Below, piece by piece: positions 16,453-24,950 of a DNA stretch of 64,000 nucleotides (the stretch's first letter is position 1; every line of letters begins with the position of its first letter). The stretch comes from an uncultured Microbacterium sp. (GTDB lineage Bacteria; Actinomycetota; Actinomycetes; Actinomycetales; Microbacteriaceae), in assembly GCF_947488465.1 (NCBI RefSeq), contig NZ_CANKZA010000001.1:978259-1042258 (forward strand), given 5' to 3'. The translations under genes were made by a program, and so were the position numbers. Under the pieces are notes generated by a model that did not search any database, had not been told where the DNA came from, and saw only the letters and a list, made by a program, of their open reading frames with translations.

Positions 16453-17403
16453 ATGTCGGCGTCGATCGCGCATGAGGCGACGCACGCTGCACGAGCGTTC
16501 GGGCCAATCGTGTCGCAAACGTCCACGCACCACGAACCCACGCCGCCGATTGCCCACGACTTCGTGAAGCTGATGTTCGTTCGCTCAGGATCGCTGATCC
16601 TGTTCAGCGAGTTCGGCCAACAGCCGGCCACCCTGGGCGACGTGGTGATCCTTGCCAGCAACACCCTGTGCGGTGGCGAACCGGAAGGACACGTCACGGT
16701 CACCACGGTCTACCTCGACCCGGACTACATCATCGATCAGGTGTTCTGGCAGTACGCGGCCGTGCTGTCAGACAGGCTGCACGCGCAGCAGTTCGCTGAA
16801 AGGTTCTACAGCGAGGCCGCTCAGTTGATCCGTCTCGGTGAGGACCGGGCAGGAATGCTGATGCCGTGGCTGGACGAGTTGGTCGCCCTAACGATCGAGG
16901 ACCGTCCGATGGAAACCTTCCATCGGGTGCAGGCGTTGTGGTTCTCCGTCGCTCACGTCCTGACCCCGTTCGTCACGACGACACCGATCCGCGAATCCTC
17001 AACCCAGCGCGAGACGACCTGGCCTACTCAGCCACGGCGACGAGGCTTCTCGCCGTTACGGGCCGAGGCACGGAGAGCCGCCGAACTGTTGCGGGCGGAC
17101 CCTACGCGTCGGTGGTCGGTGACCGACCTGTCCCGCGAGGTGCATCTGTCGAAGTCGCAGCTTGGCCGCGTGTTCGTGGAGGCGTATGGGAAGTCGCCGA
17201 TCGCGTATCTGACGATGCTGCGAGCGGAGCGGATGGCGGGTCTTCTGCGCACCACAGACACTCCGATCGCGGTGATCGCCCGTGAGGTGGGATGGAACGA
17301 TCCTGATTTCGCGGCCCGTCAGTTCCGTCGTAGCATCGGCGTGACGCCGAGCCACTACCGGGCCATCGCCCGCGCGCGTGCCACCACCACCGGGTCCCGA
17401 TGA
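16453..17403 (+). CDS. AraC-family transcriptional regulator, copy 1, 316 aa
   Basis: The N-terminal half is a cupin-like sensing domain (VRSGSLILFSEFGQQPATLGDVVIL...EPEGHVTVTTVYLD). The C-terminal ~100 residues have the two AraC helix-turn-helices: WSVTDLSREVHLSKSQLGRVF and TPIAVIAREVGWNDPDFAARQFRRSIGVTPSHYR. It is paralogous to the gene at 20544. The last ~260 bp of coding sequence are ~97% identical between the two, while the 5' parts are clearly diverged, which points to gene conversion. I prefer ATG 16453 over GTG 16444 because of a TGAGG 10 nt upstream; the choice is weak. It probably controls the neighbouring exporter genes. Confidence 0.8.
   Translation: MSASIAHEATHAARAFGPIVSQTSTHHEPTPPIAHDFVKLMFVRSGSLILFSEFGQQPATLGDVVILASNTLCGGEPEGHVTVTTVYLDPDYIIDQVFWQYAAVLSDRLHAQQFAERFYSEAAQLIRLGEDRAGMLMPWLDELVALTIEDRPMETFHRVQALWFSVAHVLTPFVTTTPIRESSTQRETTWPTQPRRRGFSPLRAEARRAAELLRADPTRRWSVTDLSREVHLSKSQLGRVFVEAYGKSPIAYLTMLRAERMAGLLRTTDTPIAVIAREVGWNDPDFAARQFRRSIGVTPSHYRAIARARATTTGSR
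17131..17391 (+). repeat. Direct repeat, copy 1 (3' part of AraC gene)
   Basis: 261 bp matching 21210–21470 with about 7 differences by eye, offset 4079 bp. The two copies flank the ABC-F and MFS genes, so recombination between them would release or delete a ~4.1-kb circle and leave one hybrid AraC gene. Confidence 0.85.
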
Positions 17404-17429
17404 AACGGAGACTCGGCGGTGTCATGCGG

Positions 17430-17435
17430 TACAAT
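17430..17435 (+). promoter_or_regulatory. -10 box for the ABC-F leader transcript
   Basis: TACAAT lies 7 nt before the ATG of the hexapeptide leader, so transcription would begin at or next to that ATG and the leader would be leaderless. No good -35 is visible. Confidence 0.55.
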
Positions 17436-17442
17436 CGCGTCC

Positions 17443-17463
17443 ATGCATTTGTACTTCCTGTGA
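17443..17463 (+). CDS. Leader hexapeptide MHLYFL controlling the ABC-F gene
   Basis: ATG CAT TTG TAC TTC CTG then TGA, six codons, 136 bp ahead of the ABC-F start. It matches the layout and chemistry of the msrD leader peptide MYLIFM (from memory), which stalls macrolide-bound ribosomes. It is followed by a terminator-like hairpin, as in that system. Far too short for normal gene calling, so the case rests on position and resemblance. Confidence 0.6.
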   Translation: MHLYFL

Positions 17464-17523
17464 CGGCTGAGTAGGCCCACCGCGCTCGTTGAGTAATCCG
17501 AGTCTGCGGCGGCCGCTCGTTCT

Positions 17524-17539
17524 GACCCCTCTGGGGGTC
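17524..17539 (+). terminator. Attenuator hairpin before the ABC-F gene
   Basis: GACCCC, a TCTG loop, GGGGTC: a 6-bp GC-rich stem followed by a short T-containing tract (GTCATTT). Its place between the leader peptide and the ABC-F ribosome binding site suits conditional termination. Confidence 0.5.
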
Positions 17540-17598
17540 GCCGTCATTTGCGTACCTACCTGCCTGTGGCTGGTGGTGCGTCGTCTCGAAGGACTTCA

Positions 17599-19254
17599 AT
17601 GCTCACCCCGACGAACCGTCATCCGGCGCGCCAACGCGCCCAACTCATCGCTTCCGACGTGTCTTTGATGCGCGGAGCCACGCCCGTTCTCCATCATGTC
17701 GACCTCACCCTCACTTCCTCATCGCGTGTCGCGATCGTGGGAGAGAACGGGCGGGGAAAATCGACGCTCCTACAGGTGCTCGCTGGCGCCCTGGTCCCGG
17801 ACAGCGGAACGGTCCAACGCATCGGCACGATCGGTGTTGCCGAGCAAGAGATGACCGCCACTGACAGGCGAACTGTTGGGCAGGCGGTCGCGGAAGCGAT
17901 AGCCGAACCGCTGGCCGCGTTGGCGACACTTGACGCCGCAGCTCTCGCTCTTGCGGATGGCACGGACCGGGCGGCGGAGGAGTACGCGGCCGCGTTGGAA
18001 CGTGCCGAAGCGCTCGATGCGTGGGATGCCGAACGGCGCGTGCAGATCGCGCTCGATGCGCTCGAAGCGGAGACGGACTCGACCAGGCTTCTCGCAGACC
18101 TCTCGGTGGGACAGCGGTATCGGGTACGGCTGGCGTGCCTCCTGGGCGCCGATCACGATTTTCTACTGCTTGATGAGCCCACCAACCACCTCGATCGAAG
18201 TGGGCTTGAGTTCCTGACCGCGCAGCTCCGAGCGCGGAGCGGGGGCGTTGTCGTCGTCAGCCACGATCGCGCGCTGCTGTCCGACATCGCGGAGACCATC
18301 GTCGACCTCGACCCGACGCCGGACGATCGTCCGCGCGTGTACGGGAACGGCTATGCCGGCTACCGGGAGGGACGCCTGGCCGAGCGGGAACGCTGGGAAC
18401 AGGACTACGACCGCCAACAGGCCGAGCATGCCCGGTTGCAGGACAGTCTCAGCGCTGCGCAGAACCGGCTCGTCTCGGGGTGGAGACCAGAGAAGGGCAC
18501 CAACAAGCATGGGCGAGCCACCCGAGCCGGTGGGCTTGTGCAGAACGTGCACCGACGCCAGGAAGCACTCGAAGCCCACGCCGTCACCGTGCCGGAACCG
18601 CCTCAGCTCTTCCGGTTCCCCGACCTCCCCACACGAACTGGCGCGGTTCTCCTCAGCGTCGATCACATCAGCGTCGCCGGGCGGTTGAGCCGGCCAGTGT
18701 CGTTCTCACTCTCCCACCGCGGCCGTCTCGTAGTGACCGGCCCGAACGGTGCCGGTAAGTCAACACTGCTGAGCGTGGTCGGCGGTGAGCTGGCTCCGGA
18801 CACGGGAGCGGTTCGAACGCCTCGGAGCACGCGACTGGGCTTTCTCCATCAGGAGACGACCCTGCCGCCTGATCGGAGAGCGAGCGAGGTGTACGCCACA
18901 CACGTCGGCGCGCTCGTGTCCGAAGGCACTTTGCGGGAATCAGATGCGATCGGCCTCTCTCAGCTTGGTCTCCTGCGCCCGCGCGAGGCGGGCAAACGAG
19001 TGGGCGAGCTCTCGATGGGGCAGCAGCGCCGGCTCGATCTGGCGCTCGTACTCGCGATGCGCCCGCATGTGCTGCTCCTGGACGAACCCACCAACCATCT
19101 TTCAATCGCGCTCGTTGACGAACTCACCGACGCGCTCGGAGCGACCGCAGCGGCGGTCGTCCTGTCAACGCACGACCGGCAACTGCTCCGTGACGTTGAC
19201 GGCTGGCCGAGCCTCGGACTGACGTCGATGGTCGAAGGCGAGGCGCTGGTATGA
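17599..19254 (+). CDS. ABC-F ribosomal protection protein, 551 aa
   Basis: Two ABC ATPase domains and no membrane helices, the ABC-F plan. Walker A motifs are GENGRGKST and GPNGAGKST. Signatures are LSVGQ and LSMGQ, each followed by LLLDEPTNHL. The linker between the domains contains the arginine-rich, coiled-coil region (~YDRQQAEHARLQDSLSAAQNR) that reaches the ribosome. Resistance ABC-F proteins displace macrolides, lincosamides or pleuromutilins from the exit tunnel; the leader peptide and hairpin upstream and the coupled MFS exporter support a resistance role over a housekeeping one. GAAGGAC precedes the ATG at 17599. The stop overlaps the next start as ATGA. Confidence 0.85.
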   Translation: MLTPTNRHPARQRAQLIASDVSLMRGATPVLHHVDLTLTSSSRVAIVGENGRGKSTLLQVLAGALVPDSGTVQRIGTIGVAEQEMTATDRRTVGQAVAEAIAEPLAALATLDAAALALADGTDRAAEEYAAALERAEALDAWDAERRVQIALDALEAETDSTRLLADLSVGQRYRVRLACLLGADHDFLLLDEPTNHLDRSGLEFLTAQLRARSGGVVVVSHDRALLSDIAETIVDLDPTPDDRPRVYGNGYAGYREGRLAERERWEQDYDRQQAEHARLQDSLSAAQNRLVSGWRPEKGTNKHGRATRAGGLVQNVHRRQEALEAHAVTVPEPPQLFRFPDLPTRTGAVLLSVDHISVAGRLSRPVSFSLSHRGRLVVTGPNGAGKSTLLSVVGGELAPDTGAVRTPRSTRLGFLHQETTLPPDRRASEVYATHVGALVSEGTLRESDAIGLSQLGLLRPREAGKRVGELSMGQQRRLDLALVLAMRPHVLLLDEPTNHLSIALVDELTDALGATAAAVVLSTHDRQLLRDVDGWPSLGLTSMVEGEALV

Positions 19255-20519
19255 GCGAAAAGAACCTCAACCGGATACGTGCCCTGCGGCCACTGGCTTC
19301 GCGGGACTATCGGCTCCTGTTCGCCGCGGTCGGCATCGAGGTCTTCGGCACCGGGATGTGGACCATCGTGATGGTCTTCCAAGTGCTCGCGCTCGATGAC
19401 AGCCCGCTCGCGCTCTCAGCGGTCGCAACAGGTATGAGCTTGGGCCTGTTCGCCTTCTCGATCCTGGGTGGCGTTGTCGCCGATCGGTTCTCCAAACGCC
19501 GCATCATCATCACCGTGCAGGGATGCACCGCGGCTGTGATGACCGTGGTGGCAGTCCTGTCCCTCACCGAGACGGTCGAACTGTGGCACGTCGGCGTTGC
19601 CTCATTCGCGATGGGCGCAGGAAGCGCATTCTTCTACCCCGCCTACAGCGCGTATCTGCCCCAGGTGCTTCCGCCTGAGCAGCTCCTCGCCGCGAACGGG
19701 CTCGAAGGCGCTCTCCGACCCTCAATGGGGCAGGGGCTCGGTCCCGCCCTCGGCGGAATCGTCGTCGGCATGTTCTTCCCCGCCATCGGGGCCGTCATCG
19801 TCGCAGCCTCGTATGCGATCGCGTTCATCCTCACTCTGTTCCTCAGCCGACGCGACGAGCTGACCACGGTCGCTTCTCCGGAGCAGCACACGAGCGTGTG
19901 GGGTGACCTTCGAGCAGGCGTGAACTATGTGGTTCACACACGCTGGTTGCTCTGGACTCTGGTCTTCGGCTCCTCGCTCGCCCTCATCATCCAGGGACCG
20001 ATCGAAGTGCTGCTGCCCTTCATTACCCGAGACAGATTCGAGGACGCCGAATCCACGTTCGGCTTCCTCCTCGCCGCATTCGGCATGGGCGGGGCGATCG
20101 GCTCACTCGTTGTGTCATCGCTGAAACTCCCGCGCCGCTACCTCACATTCATGATCGCCTGCTGGGGCGGCGGAACCCTCCCACTCGCGGTCATCGGCGT
20201 CGCCGACAACCTGATTCTCATGCTCGCAGCGCTGTTCATCGTCGGCGCAGCGACCGGAGCCGGTGTCGTCATCTGGGGAACCCTGCTGCAACGTCTGGTG
20301 CCGCTCGACATGATCGGCCGAGTCGCGAGCCTCGACTTCTTCGTCTCGATCACCTTCATGCCTGTCTCGATCGCGATCGCAGGACCGCTCTCGCTGCTCG
20401 TACCCATCCCCGTGATCTTCATCATCGCCGGTGTCGCTCCACCCGTACTTGCGCTGATCGCGATGCTGATGGGACGCATGCGCGAAAGCGAGATGGAACG
20501 CCCAATGGACGAACGCTGA
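19251..20519 (+). CDS. MFS drug exporter (Mef/EntS-like), 422 aa
   Basis: Twelve hydrophobic segments, motif A-like DRFSKRR after helix 2, and the ELPQ-like YLPQVLPPEQLLAANGLEG typical of the Mef/Tap/EntS subgroup of MFS pumps. It is translationally coupled to the ABC-F gene (ATGA overlap), the same partnership as mef and msr in Gram-positive macrolide resistance, although the order is reversed here. Together they would exclude and neutralise ribosome-targeting antibiotics. Substrates are not certain. The second AraC gene starts 24 bp downstream. Confidence 0.78.
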   Translation: MSEKNLNRIRALRPLASRDYRLLFAAVGIEVFGTGMWTIVMVFQVLALDDSPLALSAVATGMSLGLFAFSILGGVVADRFSKRRIIITVQGCTAAVMTVVAVLSLTETVELWHVGVASFAMGAGSAFFYPAYSAYLPQVLPPEQLLAANGLEGALRPSMGQGLGPALGGIVVGMFFPAIGAVIVAASYAIAFILTLFLSRRDELTTVASPEQHTSVWGDLRAGVNYVVHTRWLLWTLVFGSSLALIIQGPIEVLLPFITRDRFEDAESTFGFLLAAFGMGGAIGSLVVSSLKLPRRYLTFMIACWGGGTLPLAVIGVADNLILMLAALFIVGAATGAGVVIWGTLLQRLVPLDMIGRVASLDFFVSITFMPVSIAIAGPLSLLVPIPVIFIIAGVAPPVLALIAMLMGRMRESEMERPMDER

Positions 20520-20543
20520 GATGCGGCTGTCCGGGTCAAGAGC

Positions 20544-21479
20544 ATGTTGGGATTCGAGGCACACGAGCAAGGCGTGCGCTCACCCATCACGGCCTTGACC
20601 CGGACCGAGCACCATCCGATCGCTCCGGTGGCGTACGACTGCATCAAGGTTGTCATCGTTCGCTCTGGGTCCGTGGTGCTGTTCAGTGAGTTCGGGCAGA
20701 GACCCGTTTGTATTGGCGATGTTGTCGTGCTCGGCGCGAATGTCCTGTGCGGGAGTGAGCCAGAAGGCCACGTCACGACGACCACCGTCTTCGCGGACAC
20801 CGATTACCTGGTCGACCAGGTGTTCTGGCAGCACGTCGGGTTGTTGCAAGATCGACTTGAAGCACAGGACTTCTTTGCGACGACTTATGCCGAGCCAGCC
20901 CAGGTTCTCCGACTTGGCGAGGATCGGGCGGGGATGTTGATGCCGTGGCTGGACGAGTTGGTCGCGCTGAGCGTTGAGGATCGACCGGTGGCGAACTTCC
21001 ATCGGATACAAGCGTTGTGGTTCTCGGTCGCTCACGTCCTGACCCCTTTCGTGAAGGTGACACCGGTGCGGGAGTCCTCCACTCAGCGCGTGAGAACCTG
21101 GCCTACTCAGCCGCGGCAACGGGGATTCTTGCCGCTACGGACTGAGGCACGGAGGGTCGCTGATCTACTTCGGGCGGACCCGGTGCGTCGGTGGTCGGTG
21201 ACTGACCTTGCCCGCGAGGTGCATCTGTCGAAGTCGCAGCTTGGGCGGGTGTTCGTGGAGGCGTATGGGAAGTCGCCGATCGCGTATCTGACGATGCTGC
21301 GAGCGGAGCGGATGGCGGGTCTTCTGCGCACCACGGACACTCCGATCGCGGTGATCGCCCGTGAGGTGGGATGGAGCGATCCTGATTTCGCGGCCCGTCA
21401 GTTCCGTCGTAGCATCGGCGTGACGCCGAGCCACTACCGAGCGATCGCCCGCGCGCGTGCCGCTACCGGGGCCGGGTGA
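20544..21479 (+). CDS. AraC-family transcriptional regulator, copy 2, 311 aa
   Basis: Same design as the gene at 16453: cupin-like N-terminal domain (CIKVVIVRSGSVVLFSEFGQRPVCIGDVVVLG) and two C-terminal helix-turn-helices ending GVTPSHYRAIARAR. Protein identity is high throughout and nearly complete over the DNA-binding domain, so both copies probably recognise the same operator while the sensing domains may answer different inducers. The ATG at 20544 has only a weak AGAG upstream. It closes the resistance block; 222 bp without a gene follow before ardC. Confidence 0.8.
   Translation: MLGFEAHEQGVRSPITALTRTEHHPIAPVAYDCIKVVIVRSGSVVLFSEFGQRPVCIGDVVVLGANVLCGSEPEGHVTTTTVFADTDYLVDQVFWQHVGLLQDRLEAQDFFATTYAEPAQVLRLGEDRAGMLMPWLDELVALSVEDRPVANFHRIQALWFSVAHVLTPFVKVTPVRESSTQRVRTWPTQPRQRGFLPLRTEARRVADLLRADPVRRWSVTDLAREVHLSKSQLGRVFVEAYGKSPIAYLTMLRAERMAGLLRTTDTPIAVIAREVGWSDPDFAARQFRRSIGVTPSHYRAIARARAATGAG
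21210..21470 (+). repeat. Direct repeat, copy 2 (3' part of AraC gene)
   Basis: Partner of 17131–17391, ~97% identical, same orientation. Confidence 0.85.
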
Positions 21480-21701
21480 AACGCGCATCGAGCCGGGTCA
21501 TATCCGCAGGATCGGCCGTCTCCACCCCACTGCTTCCGAGCGCCCCGGTAGTCCAGTAGAGATTCGTCGGGTTCGTCGCGGAGCCTGACGGTCGCCAGTC
21601 TCGTTTCCGTCGTCCGTCTCGTCTTCCTGATCCGCCCGGCGTACCTCGTGGTCGCACGGCTGCTCCCTCTGGGCGTGGCCCAGGCGGAGGGAGGTCAGGC
21701 G

Positions 21702-22787
21702 ATGGCTATGAGGAACGAGACGAGGGAAGCGAAGCTCGAAGCTCTCGAAGAACGCATCGTGCGCTCGGTCGAGGAGCTGGTGTCGGGTGAGGACTGGCGG
21801 CGGGCGATGGAGTTCGCGGCGCGGTTCCGGTCGCGGTCGTTCAACAACACGCTGCTGATCTGGGCGCAGCACGTGGACGCCTACGAGCAGGGCCGGGTGC
21901 CGACGCCGACGCCGACGTGGGTGGCTGGCTTCCAGGACTGGAAGAAGATGGGCCGCTGGGCCGAGGCCGGCGGCGGGTATGAGATTCGTGCGCCGGTCAG
22001 GGTGAGGTTCGCGACGGCGACGCCGAAAGACCCGGCCTCGTGGCGGCGCCTGTCAAAGGGTGAGAAGCCGCGCCCGGGCGAAGTCGTGCAGCGTCGGATC
22101 GTCAGCGTCGTCCCGGCCCATGTCTGGGATGTGTCCCGGACTCACGGTGCGGAGCTGCCGGAACTGCCGACCCCGAAGCTGCTGGAAGGCAAAGCACCCG
22201 TCGGCCTGTGGGAGGGGCTGGCTGCGCAGGTCGAGTCGCTGGGGTACGAGGTGCTGCGGATGCCGGACGCCGACGCGATCCGCGGCGCGAACGGCATGAC
22301 CGACTACGAGACCCGTCAGGTGCTCGTGCGCACGGACATGGACCCGGCCGCGCAGGTGAAGACCCTCGCGCACGAGCTGGGCCATGTCCGTCTGCACGGG
22401 CCGAACCAGCAGGAAGCGCGCCAGCATCGCGGGATCGGTGAGGTCGAGGCCGAGTCCGTCGCGCTGATGATCGCCGCTGCACATGGCATGGACACCAGCG
22501 ACTACGCGATCCCCTACGTCGCCGGATGGGCGGCCAACGTGGACGGCAAGGACCCGGCGCAGGTCATCCGGGACACCGGCGAGAAGGTCCGGCGCACCGC
22601 GACCGAGGTCCTGGGCCAGCTCGACACGATCCAGCTCGGCAACGGCAACCCGACCTCGCTGCGACTCGACCAATCCGACGTCGAACAGTCTGGACCTGCG
22701 CGAGCGCCGGAACCGGGACCGCGGGTCGAGCCGCTGCCGGTGCGTGAGCCGCGGACGGTGCAGGCGGTGCCGGAGCAGGGGCTGTGA
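21702..22787 (+). CDS. ardC: ArdC-like antirestriction protein with HExxH metalloprotease domain, 361 aa
   Basis: The N-terminal domain has FAARFRSRSFNNTLLIWAQ and WVAGFQDWKKMGRW, the ArdC single-strand DNA-binding signature. The C-terminal domain has KTLAHELGHVRLH, the zinc metallopeptidase motif. ArdC coats incoming single strands and protects conjugating DNA from host restriction. It is first in the co-directional transfer operon, as expected for a protein needed early on entry. A GGAGGGAGG ribosome binding site precedes the ATG at 21702; upstream in-frame codons are not favoured. An ACCTC at 21643–21647 could pair with the GAGGT of that site. The stop overlaps the prim-pol ATG. Confidence 0.85.
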   Translation: MAMRNETREAKLEALEERIVRSVEELVSGEDWRRAMEFAARFRSRSFNNTLLIWAQHVDAYEQGRVPTPTPTWVAGFQDWKKMGRWAEAGGGYEIRAPVRVRFATATPKDPASWRRLSKGEKPRPGEVVQRRIVSVVPAHVWDVSRTHGAELPELPTPKLLEGKAPVGLWEGLAAQVESLGYEVLRMPDADAIRGANGMTDYETRQVLVRTDMDPAAQVKTLAHELGHVRLHGPNQQEARQHRGIGEVEAESVALMIAAAHGMDTSDYAIPYVAGWAANVDGKDPAQVIRDTGEKVRRTATEVLGQLDTIQLGNGNPTSLRLDQSDVEQSGPARAPEPGPRVEPLPVREPRTVQAVPEQGL

Positions 22788-23722
22788 TGGTCGCCCCCTC
22801 GGCGTTCGCTGCCCTGTTCGACCGGCTGGACGGTCTGCCGTTGCCGGTCGCGGCGCGCGAGCTGGCGAGGGCCGGAGTGCCGGTGTTCCCGTGCGTGCCG
22901 GGCGAGAAGACGCCCCTCGTCCCATCCGGTTTCCGCCGTGCGACGACCGATCCGCGACGGGTGGCGGGGTGGTGGCGGTGGCAGCCGGGCGCGAACATCG
23001 GCATCCCGACCGGCGCCGCGTCAGGTCTGGTCGTGATCGACGTGGATGTGCACGGCGTCGACGGATACGCGGCGTACGCGCGGGCGGCCCGCGCGGGTCT
23101 GATCCCGGCGCCGCTGGCGACGGTGACCACACCCACAGGCGGGCGGCACGCCTACTTCCCGGCCATCCCAGCCAAGGTGCAGCGGTCATGGGCGGTCGGC
23201 AAGGCCGGCGTGGATTGCCGCGGGGACGGCGGCTATGTCATCGCCCCGCCCTCGCTGCTGCGGCTGGACGGCGCCTCGGTCTCGTACCGGGTCGAGCAGG
23301 TCGCTTCCGGTGCGGTGGAGCCGGTGGATGCGGGGCGGCTGCGCGACTTCCTCGATCCGCCACCGCCGCGTCGCCCGGCGCGGGAGGGCCAGCCGGTAGC
23401 CGGGCGGGAGGACGCGGACCGGCTGGCGGCGTGGCTGTCCCGGCAGGTCAAGGGCGACCGGAACTACAAGCTGTTCTGGGCCGCGTGCCGTCTGGCCGAG
23501 GGCAACGTGCCCGTCGCCGATGCCCTGGATGCGCTGGTGCGCGCCGAGCAGCCCGACTTCGGGGAGCGGGAGATCACCCGCACCGTCTACAGCGCCTATC
23601 GCAGCGTCGGCGTCGGAGCCGCCCGCCGGGAACGCACCGCGGCACCGGCGAGCCCGCCTGCGGGCGGGCTCGCTCGACGTGACCCAGGGCTCCGAGTGGA
23701 CGCGGCAAGGGGTCTGGGATGA
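22787..23722 (+). CDS. Bifunctional primase/polymerase (prim-pol) domain protein, 311 aa
   Basis: The N-terminal ~190 residues are an archaeo-eukaryotic-type prim-pol: GVPVFPCVPGEKTPL, WWRWQPGANIGIPTG, LVVIDVDVHG (metal-binding acidic pair), TVTTPTGGRHAYF and DCRGDGGYVIAPPS. No helicase domain follows, only a short helical tail (~210–290), so it may prime complementary-strand synthesis after transfer together with host helicases. It overlaps ardC by one base (TGATG) and the next gene by ATGA, tightly within the operon. Confidence 0.83.
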   Translation: MVAPSAFAALFDRLDGLPLPVAARELARAGVPVFPCVPGEKTPLVPSGFRRATTDPRRVAGWWRWQPGANIGIPTGAASGLVVIDVDVHGVDGYAAYARAARAGLIPAPLATVTTPTGGRHAYFPAIPAKVQRSWAVGKAGVDCRGDGGYVIAPPSLLRLDGASVSYRVEQVASGAVEPVDAGRLRDFLDPPPPRRPAREGQPVAGREDADRLAAWLSRQVKGDRNYKLFWAACRLAEGNVPVADALDALVRAEQPDFGEREITRTVYSAYRSVGVGAARRERTAAPASPPAGGLARRDPGLRVDAARGLG

Positions 23723-24447
23723 ACAGGGTACGGGGGCGGCGCTGGGCGGTGGTCACATCGGTTGCCGGGACGGTGTTCATCGCGGCCGGCGCGTTCTGGC
23801 TGTCGTTCACCGCGTTGGCGGACCTCGCCCGCCGCTCCGGGATCGGGGCCGGGCAGGCGTGGGCGTGGCCGCTGATCGTCGATGGCGTGATCGTGGTGTC
23901 CACGGTCGCGGTAGTCGCGCTCGCCGGCGAGAAAGCGGCCTGGTACCCGTGGACGTTGCTGATCGGCGGCGCGGCGGTGTCGGTGACGGCGAACTCTCTG
24001 CACGCGGTCGTCGCCGCAGACGCCGACGTTTCCGGCCCGCTCGCGGCCGCGGTCGCTGCGGTGCCGCCGGTGGTGCTGCTGGCGATCACCCATCTGACCG
24101 TCGTCCTGACCCGATCCGCAGCGCGTCCTGCCGATGCACCAGCGATCACAGACGCGGTTGAGCGTGTCCCGGTTGTGGCGGCACAGATCGAGACCGAACC
24201 CGCCGTGCCCTCGCCTGCCGGGTCCGGCGCCGTCGAGGCCGATGAGGACGGTGGGCTGGATCGTCGGGCGCGGGCGGCGGAGCTGCGCGAGCGGGAGTGG
24301 TCGAACAAGGCCATCGCCCGGCACCTGGGGGTGCATCCCTCGACGGTCGGCCGGTGGCTTCCCCGTCCCGAGCATGCCGACGCGCACCACAGCGATGAGG
24401 CCGACCCGTCCGGGTCCGAGCCCGTGAGGCAAGGAGCCACGCCATGA
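23719..24447 (+). CDS. DUF2637 membrane protein with C-terminal helix-turn-helix, 242 aa
   Basis: Four hydrophobic segments in residues ~8–135 (WAVVTSVAGTVFIAAGAFWLSF, GQAWAWPLIVDGVIVVSTV, AWYPWTLLIGGAAVSV, VPPVVLLAITHLTVVL) form the DUF2637 domain found in actinobacterial conjugative plasmids and ICEs (Spd/Tra-associated). The C-terminal part has REWSNKAIARHLGVHPSTVGRW, a resolvase-like helix-turn-helix. It could couple DNA to the membrane during transfer or replication; that is inference. Start and stop overlap both neighbours by ATGA. Confidence 0.78.
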   Translation: MNRVRGRRWAVVTSVAGTVFIAAGAFWLSFTALADLARRSGIGAGQAWAWPLIVDGVIVVSTVAVVALAGEKAAWYPWTLLIGGAAVSVTANSLHAVVAADADVSGPLAAAVAAVPPVVLLAITHLTVVLTRSAARPADAPAITDAVERVPVVAAQIETEPAVPSPAGSGAVEADEDGGLDRRARAAELREREWSNKAIARHLGVHPSTVGRWLPRPEHADAHHSDEADPSGSEPVRQGATP

Positions 24448-24860
24448 GCGACCAGGACCAGACGAACCCGGCGGAGCAGCACCACCGCCATCGCGAACCC
24501 GAACAGGCTCCGCAGGCGCGGACGACGCCGACCCCTGCCGAGGATGCGGAGGCGCCGGGAACGCCGGACGCGATCAAGGAGGCCGCGTCCCGCAGAGCCG
24601 CGAAGGAGAAGCTGGCGCAGGTGCGGGGCCGGGGCGTGGACTGGGTGCGTCCGAGTGACCTGTTCGCCCACGGCGGCGGGGCTCTGTCCCGACGCGGCAT
24701 CGACGTCACCGCCGCGGGGAACCGCAGGCTGCGCGCCCCGATCGACAAGGGCGCCCGATGGGTCGCAGAGCGGGCGCGCCGCCTGCCGCCATTGAGCGCG
24801 TTCGGGCGTCGTGGCGGCACCGATCGGGGCCAGGCCCGGTCCGGGGTCGGGATGCGGTAG
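24444..24860 (+). CDS. Hypothetical protein, 138 aa
   Basis: Not recognised. The first ~50 residues are polar, Gln/Pro/Glu-rich and probably disordered. The rest is basic, with VDWVRPSDLFAHGGGALSRRGID as the only conserved-looking segment. It has no membrane helix. It is coupled to DUF2637 by ATGA, with AAGGAG before the start, so it is expressed as part of the transfer operon. Confidence 0.6.
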   Translation: MSDQDQTNPAEQHHRHREPEQAPQARTTPTPAEDAEAPGTPDAIKEAASRRAAKEKLAQVRGRGVDWVRPSDLFAHGGGALSRRGIDVTAAGNRRLRAPIDKGARWVAERARRLPPLSAFGRRGGTDRGQARSGVGMR

Positions 24861-24921
24861 CAGGTGGGGTGAGTCGTGGACGCCGGGCTGGCAGAGGTGA
24901 GACCCGCAGGAGCCTGCGGGC

Positions 24922-24943
24922 GCACCTGCCCGCCAGGAGGTGC
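24922..24943 (+). promoter_or_regulatory. Hairpin hiding the ribosome binding site of the next gene
   Basis: GCACCT (24922–24927) and AGGTGC (24938–24943) form a perfect 6-bp stem containing the AGGAGGTG ribosome binding site of the gene at 24951. A similar ACCTC/ACCTG element precedes several other ICE genes. Confidence 0.45.
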
Positions 24944-24950
24944 CTCGACC

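Noticed and set aside
16251..16475. Short plus-strand frame between cmx and the first AraC gene
   Set aside because: It starts inside cmx in another frame and has no recognisable product or ribosome binding site; at most a decayed remnant.
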